This document shows positions 12,020-13,922 of a DNA stretch of 13,922 bases, one piece after another. This DNA is from Actinomycetes bacterium (GTDB taxonomy: Bacteria; Actinomycetota; Acidimicrobiia; Acidimicrobiales; RAAP-2): the NCBI GenBank assembly GCA_021805305.1, contig JAJZFO010000093.1:1-13922 (forward strand), read 5' to 3'. The stretch's first letter is position 1. Every line of letters starts with the position of its first letter. Both the position numbers and the translations under genes were made by a program. The notes under the pieces were generated by a model. The model saw only the letters and a list, made by a program, of their open reading frames with translations. It searched no databases and had not been told where the DNA came from.

Positions 12020-12880
12020 GTGCCTACACCCGCCCTGTCCCCTCAGGGTGCACCGGATCGGTCGCGTCGTTGGCGTCGCGTGCGCCGAGCGGCTGCGCTC
12101 CCTGTGGCTGCCCTCGTCCTTTCTGGTTGCACCGTGCCGGGATTCGGCGCCAGCGCCGGCGTCACCGAGAGCTCGAAGTCCGCGTTCCACCTCTGGCAGG
12201 GCTTCTCCATCGGCGCGGTGATCATCGGCGCGCTCGTGGTGGTCCTGATGTTGTGGGCCATCGTTCGTTATCGGCGCAAAGGTGACCGCATCCCCGAGCA
12301 GCACCAGTACCACCTGCCCCTCGAGGTCATCTACACCGTGGTGCCGATCCTCATCGTCTTCGGCCTCTTCGCCGCCACCCTGGTGGTCGAGAACAAGGCC
12401 ACCGCCAATCCCAAGACCAACGTCGTCGTCAACGTGAACGCGTTCCAGTGGGGATGGCAGTTCCTCTACCCCGGGACCAATGCCCTGGTGTACGGCCAGA
12501 CCACCCAGAGCCCGATCATGGAGATCCCGGTCAACACCAACGTGCACATCAACCTGACGTCGACTGACGTCATCCACGGCTTCTACGTTCGCGCCTTCAA
12601 CTTCTCGCGCTACGCGCTACCGGGCGTGGTCAATCAGTTCACGATCCGCGCGCAGAGCACGGGCACGTTCTTCGGCCAGTGCACGCAGCTCTGCGGCCTC
12701 TACCACTCGTTGATGTTCTTCCGCGTGAAGGTCGTCACGCCCACGCAGTACGCCCAGTGGCTCAGCACCTTCAACAACCCCGCCGACATCGCCAAGGCCG
12801 CGGCCGCCCTCGCGACCACGAATGCCGAACTGGCCTCGGGCGTGGCGTCGAAGACCTCATACACGAAGTTCGGGAGATAA
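12020..12880 (+). CDS. coxB: Cytochrome c oxidase subunit II
   Basis: Subunit II (286 residues) of an aa3-type cytochrome c oxidase, which takes electrons from cytochrome c through the CuA centre. The N-terminus has an Arg-rich n-region, a hydrophobic segment and a lipobox LVLSGC, so Cys37 is probably lipid-modified after signal cleavage. Two membrane helices follow (about 62-84 and 100-123). The cupredoxin domain has the aromatic FQWGWQF (142-148) for electron entry and CuA ligands His186, Cys221, Gln223 (backbone; often Glu), Cys225, His229 and Met232 in [12 protein letters not shown]. No fused cytochrome c domain is present. GTG 12020 lies seven bases after AAGG. coxA starts two bases after the stop. 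Confidence 0.96.
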   Translation: MPTPALSPQGAPDRSRRWRRVRRAAALPVAALVLSGCTVPGFGASAGVTESSKSAFHLWQGFSIGAVIIGALVVVLMLWAIVRYRRKGDRIPEQHQYHLPLEVIYTVVPILIVFGLFAATLVVENKATANPKTNVVVNVNAFQWGWQFLYPGTNALVYGQTTQSPIMEIPVNTNVHINLTSTDVIHGFYVRAFNFSRYALPGVVNQFTIRAQSTGTFFGQCTQLCGLYHSLMFFRVKVVTPTQYAQWLSTFNNPADIAKAAAALATTNAELASGVASKTSYTKFGR

Positions 12881-12882
12881 CA

Positions 12883-13922
12883 ATGACTGACGTCCTCGAT
12901 CCCCCCGTCCACGCCGAGCACCACGGCCACGAGGAGCACCACGGCCCGACGGGGATCCTGAACTGGCTGACCTCGACCGACCACAAGGTGATCGGCCTCT
13001 CCTACACGGTGACCTCGGTCATCATGATGGTGATCGGCGGGCTCTTCGCCGAGATCATCCGTGGCCAGCTCGCCACGCCCAACGGCAACCTGGTGTCCCT
13101 GGCGCAGTACAACGAGCTCTTCACGATGCACGGCTCGGTCATGATCTACCTCTTCGCCGGGCCCTTCGCCTTCGGCGCGCTCGCCAACATCATGGTCCCG
13201 ATCCAGATCGGCGCACCCGACATGGCGTTCCCCCGACTGAACGCGCTCTCGTACTGGCTCTACCTCACGGGCTCCATCACCATGCTCTCGGGCTTCTTCA
13301 CGGCCGGCGGCGCCGCCAACTTCGGCTGGGTCGGCTACGCGCCCCTGTCCAACAGCCTGAACACGCCCGGCGCCGGCGCGGACCTGTGGATCGGCGGACT
13401 GCTCCTCACGGGGTTCTCGGCCATCTTCACCGGCGTCAACCTGGTGGCGACCATCTTCTACCTGCGCGCGCCGGGTATGACCATGTTCCGCATGCCCATC
13501 TTCACCTGGAACATGTTGGTCACGGCGATCCTGATCCTGCTGGCCTTCCCGGTGCTGACCGCCGGCCTGGTGATGCTCTACGCCGACCGTCACTTCGGGA
13601 CGCACATCTTCTCGGTCGCCGGCGGCGGGGTACCCGTCTTGTGGCAGCACATCTTCTGGTTCTGGGGGCACCCCGAGGTCTACATCCTGGCCCTGCCGTT
13701 CTTCGGCATGGTCACCGAGGTCATCGCGGTGTTCTCTCGCAAGCCGGTCTTCGGTTACAAGGGGATGATCTTCGCCACGCTCACCATCGCCGCGCTGTCG
13801 TTGGGCGTCTGGGCGCACCACATGTTCACCACCGGCGTCGTGCTCCTGCCCTTCTTCTCGATCATGAGCCTGCTCATCGCCGTGCCGACGGGGATCAAGA
13901 TGTTCAACTGGATCGGCACGAT
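12883..13922 (+). CDS. coxA: Cytochrome c oxidase subunit I, N-terminal 346 residues (cut by window end)
   Basis: Catalytic subunit of the heme-copper oxidase, reducing O2 to water and pumping protons. ATG 12883 lies six bases after GGGAG, two bases past the coxB stop. Visible residues: low-spin heme ligand His83 (TMHGSV); D-channel entrance Asp113 in [11 protein letters not shown]; CuB ligand His263 with Glu265 and cross-linked Tyr267 in WGHPEVY; CuB ligands His312-His313 in [10 protein letters not shown]; and the K-channel Lys339 in VPTGIK. Glu in HPEVY marks the A1-type oxidase. The N-terminal tail is His-rich (six His in residues 10-20). The remaining ~200 or more residues, with the high-spin heme ligand, lie beyond the window. 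No frame break is seen to the last base. Confidence 0.97.
   Translation, partial: MTDVLDPPVHAEHHGHEEHHGPTGILNWLTSTDHKVIGLSYTVTSVIMMVIGGLFAEIIRGQLATPNGNLVSLAQYNELFTMHGSVMIYLFAGPFAFGALANIMVPIQIGAPDMAFPRLNALSYWLYLTGSITMLSGFFTAGGAANFGWVGYAPLSNSLNTPGAGADLWIGGLLLTGFSAIFTGVNLVATIFYLRAPGMTMFRMPIFTWNMLVTAILILLAFPVLTAGLVMLYADRHFGTHIFSVAGGGVPVLWQHIFWFWGHPEVYILALPFFGMVTEVIAVFSRKPVFGYKGMIFATLTIAALSLGVWAHHMFTTGVVLLPFFSIMSLLIAVPTGIKMFNWIGT

Noticed and set aside
12700..13821. Long minus-strand open frame antisense to coxB and coxA
   Set aside because: The translation is an unbroken run of charged residues typical of an antisense shadow; coxA and coxB are unmistakable on the + strand.
1..13922. Defence system, mobile element, CRISPR array, tRNA or toxin-antitoxin pair
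   Set aside because: No transposase or integrase, no regular repeat array, no cloverleaf-like sequence and no short toxin-antitoxin pair seen; base composition looks even throughout.

Overview
The window looks like ordinary chromosome of a high-GC actinobacterium. GC is roughly two thirds by eye, strong G/C bias falls at third codon positions, and GTG starts are common (pntB, dedA, the GH1-like gene, azlD, tatA, coxB and possibly ogt). Several genes lack a Shine-Dalgarno sequence and seem leaderless. The gene content (three-part transhydrogenase, lipoprotein-type CoxB followed by CoxA, a DoxX-Rieske fusion) would suit Acidimicrobiia or a related deep actinobacterial lineage, but that placement is an inference. 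I see no tRNA, rRNA, insertion sequence, CRISPR array, prophage or attachment site. Genes are packed tightly: the longest intergenic gap is about 100 bases, so no stretch over 300 bases lacks a gene.

Layout. 1-693 (+) is the C-terminal part of an aldo/keto reductase cut by the window edge. 706-3559 (-) is the pntAA-pntAB-pntB operon for the proton-translocating NAD(P) transhydrogenase. Diverging from it is ogt (3663-4139, +). 4130-7897 (-) is a tightly coupled set, read from high to low coordinates: a DoxX-Rieske fusion protein, an OmpR-family response regulator, a sensor histidine kinase and a four-helix membrane protein. The first two junctions are ATGA stop/start overlaps. A DedA-family gene (7964-8608, +) diverges from this operon across a 66-base region with direct and inverted repeats. 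A degenerate GH1-like gene (8605-9393, -) follows, then enoyl-CoA hydratase plus a CopD-like small membrane protein (9480-10660, +), the azlC-azlD pair (10657-11630, -), tatA (11723-11938, +), and coxB-coxA (12020 to the window end, +; coxA is cut).

Functional theme. Most genes concern membrane redox energetics: transhydrogenase, cytochrome oxidase, a membrane Rieske protein with its own two-component system, and a Tat translocon component. The fusion has a twin-arginine motif just before its last membrane helix, so its Rieske domain is probably exported by Tat. The best candidate for something undescribed is the DoxX-Rieske/two-component operon with its divergent control region at 7898-7963. 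The second is the truncated GH1-like protein that has lost most sugar-binding residues. The rest is conventional.
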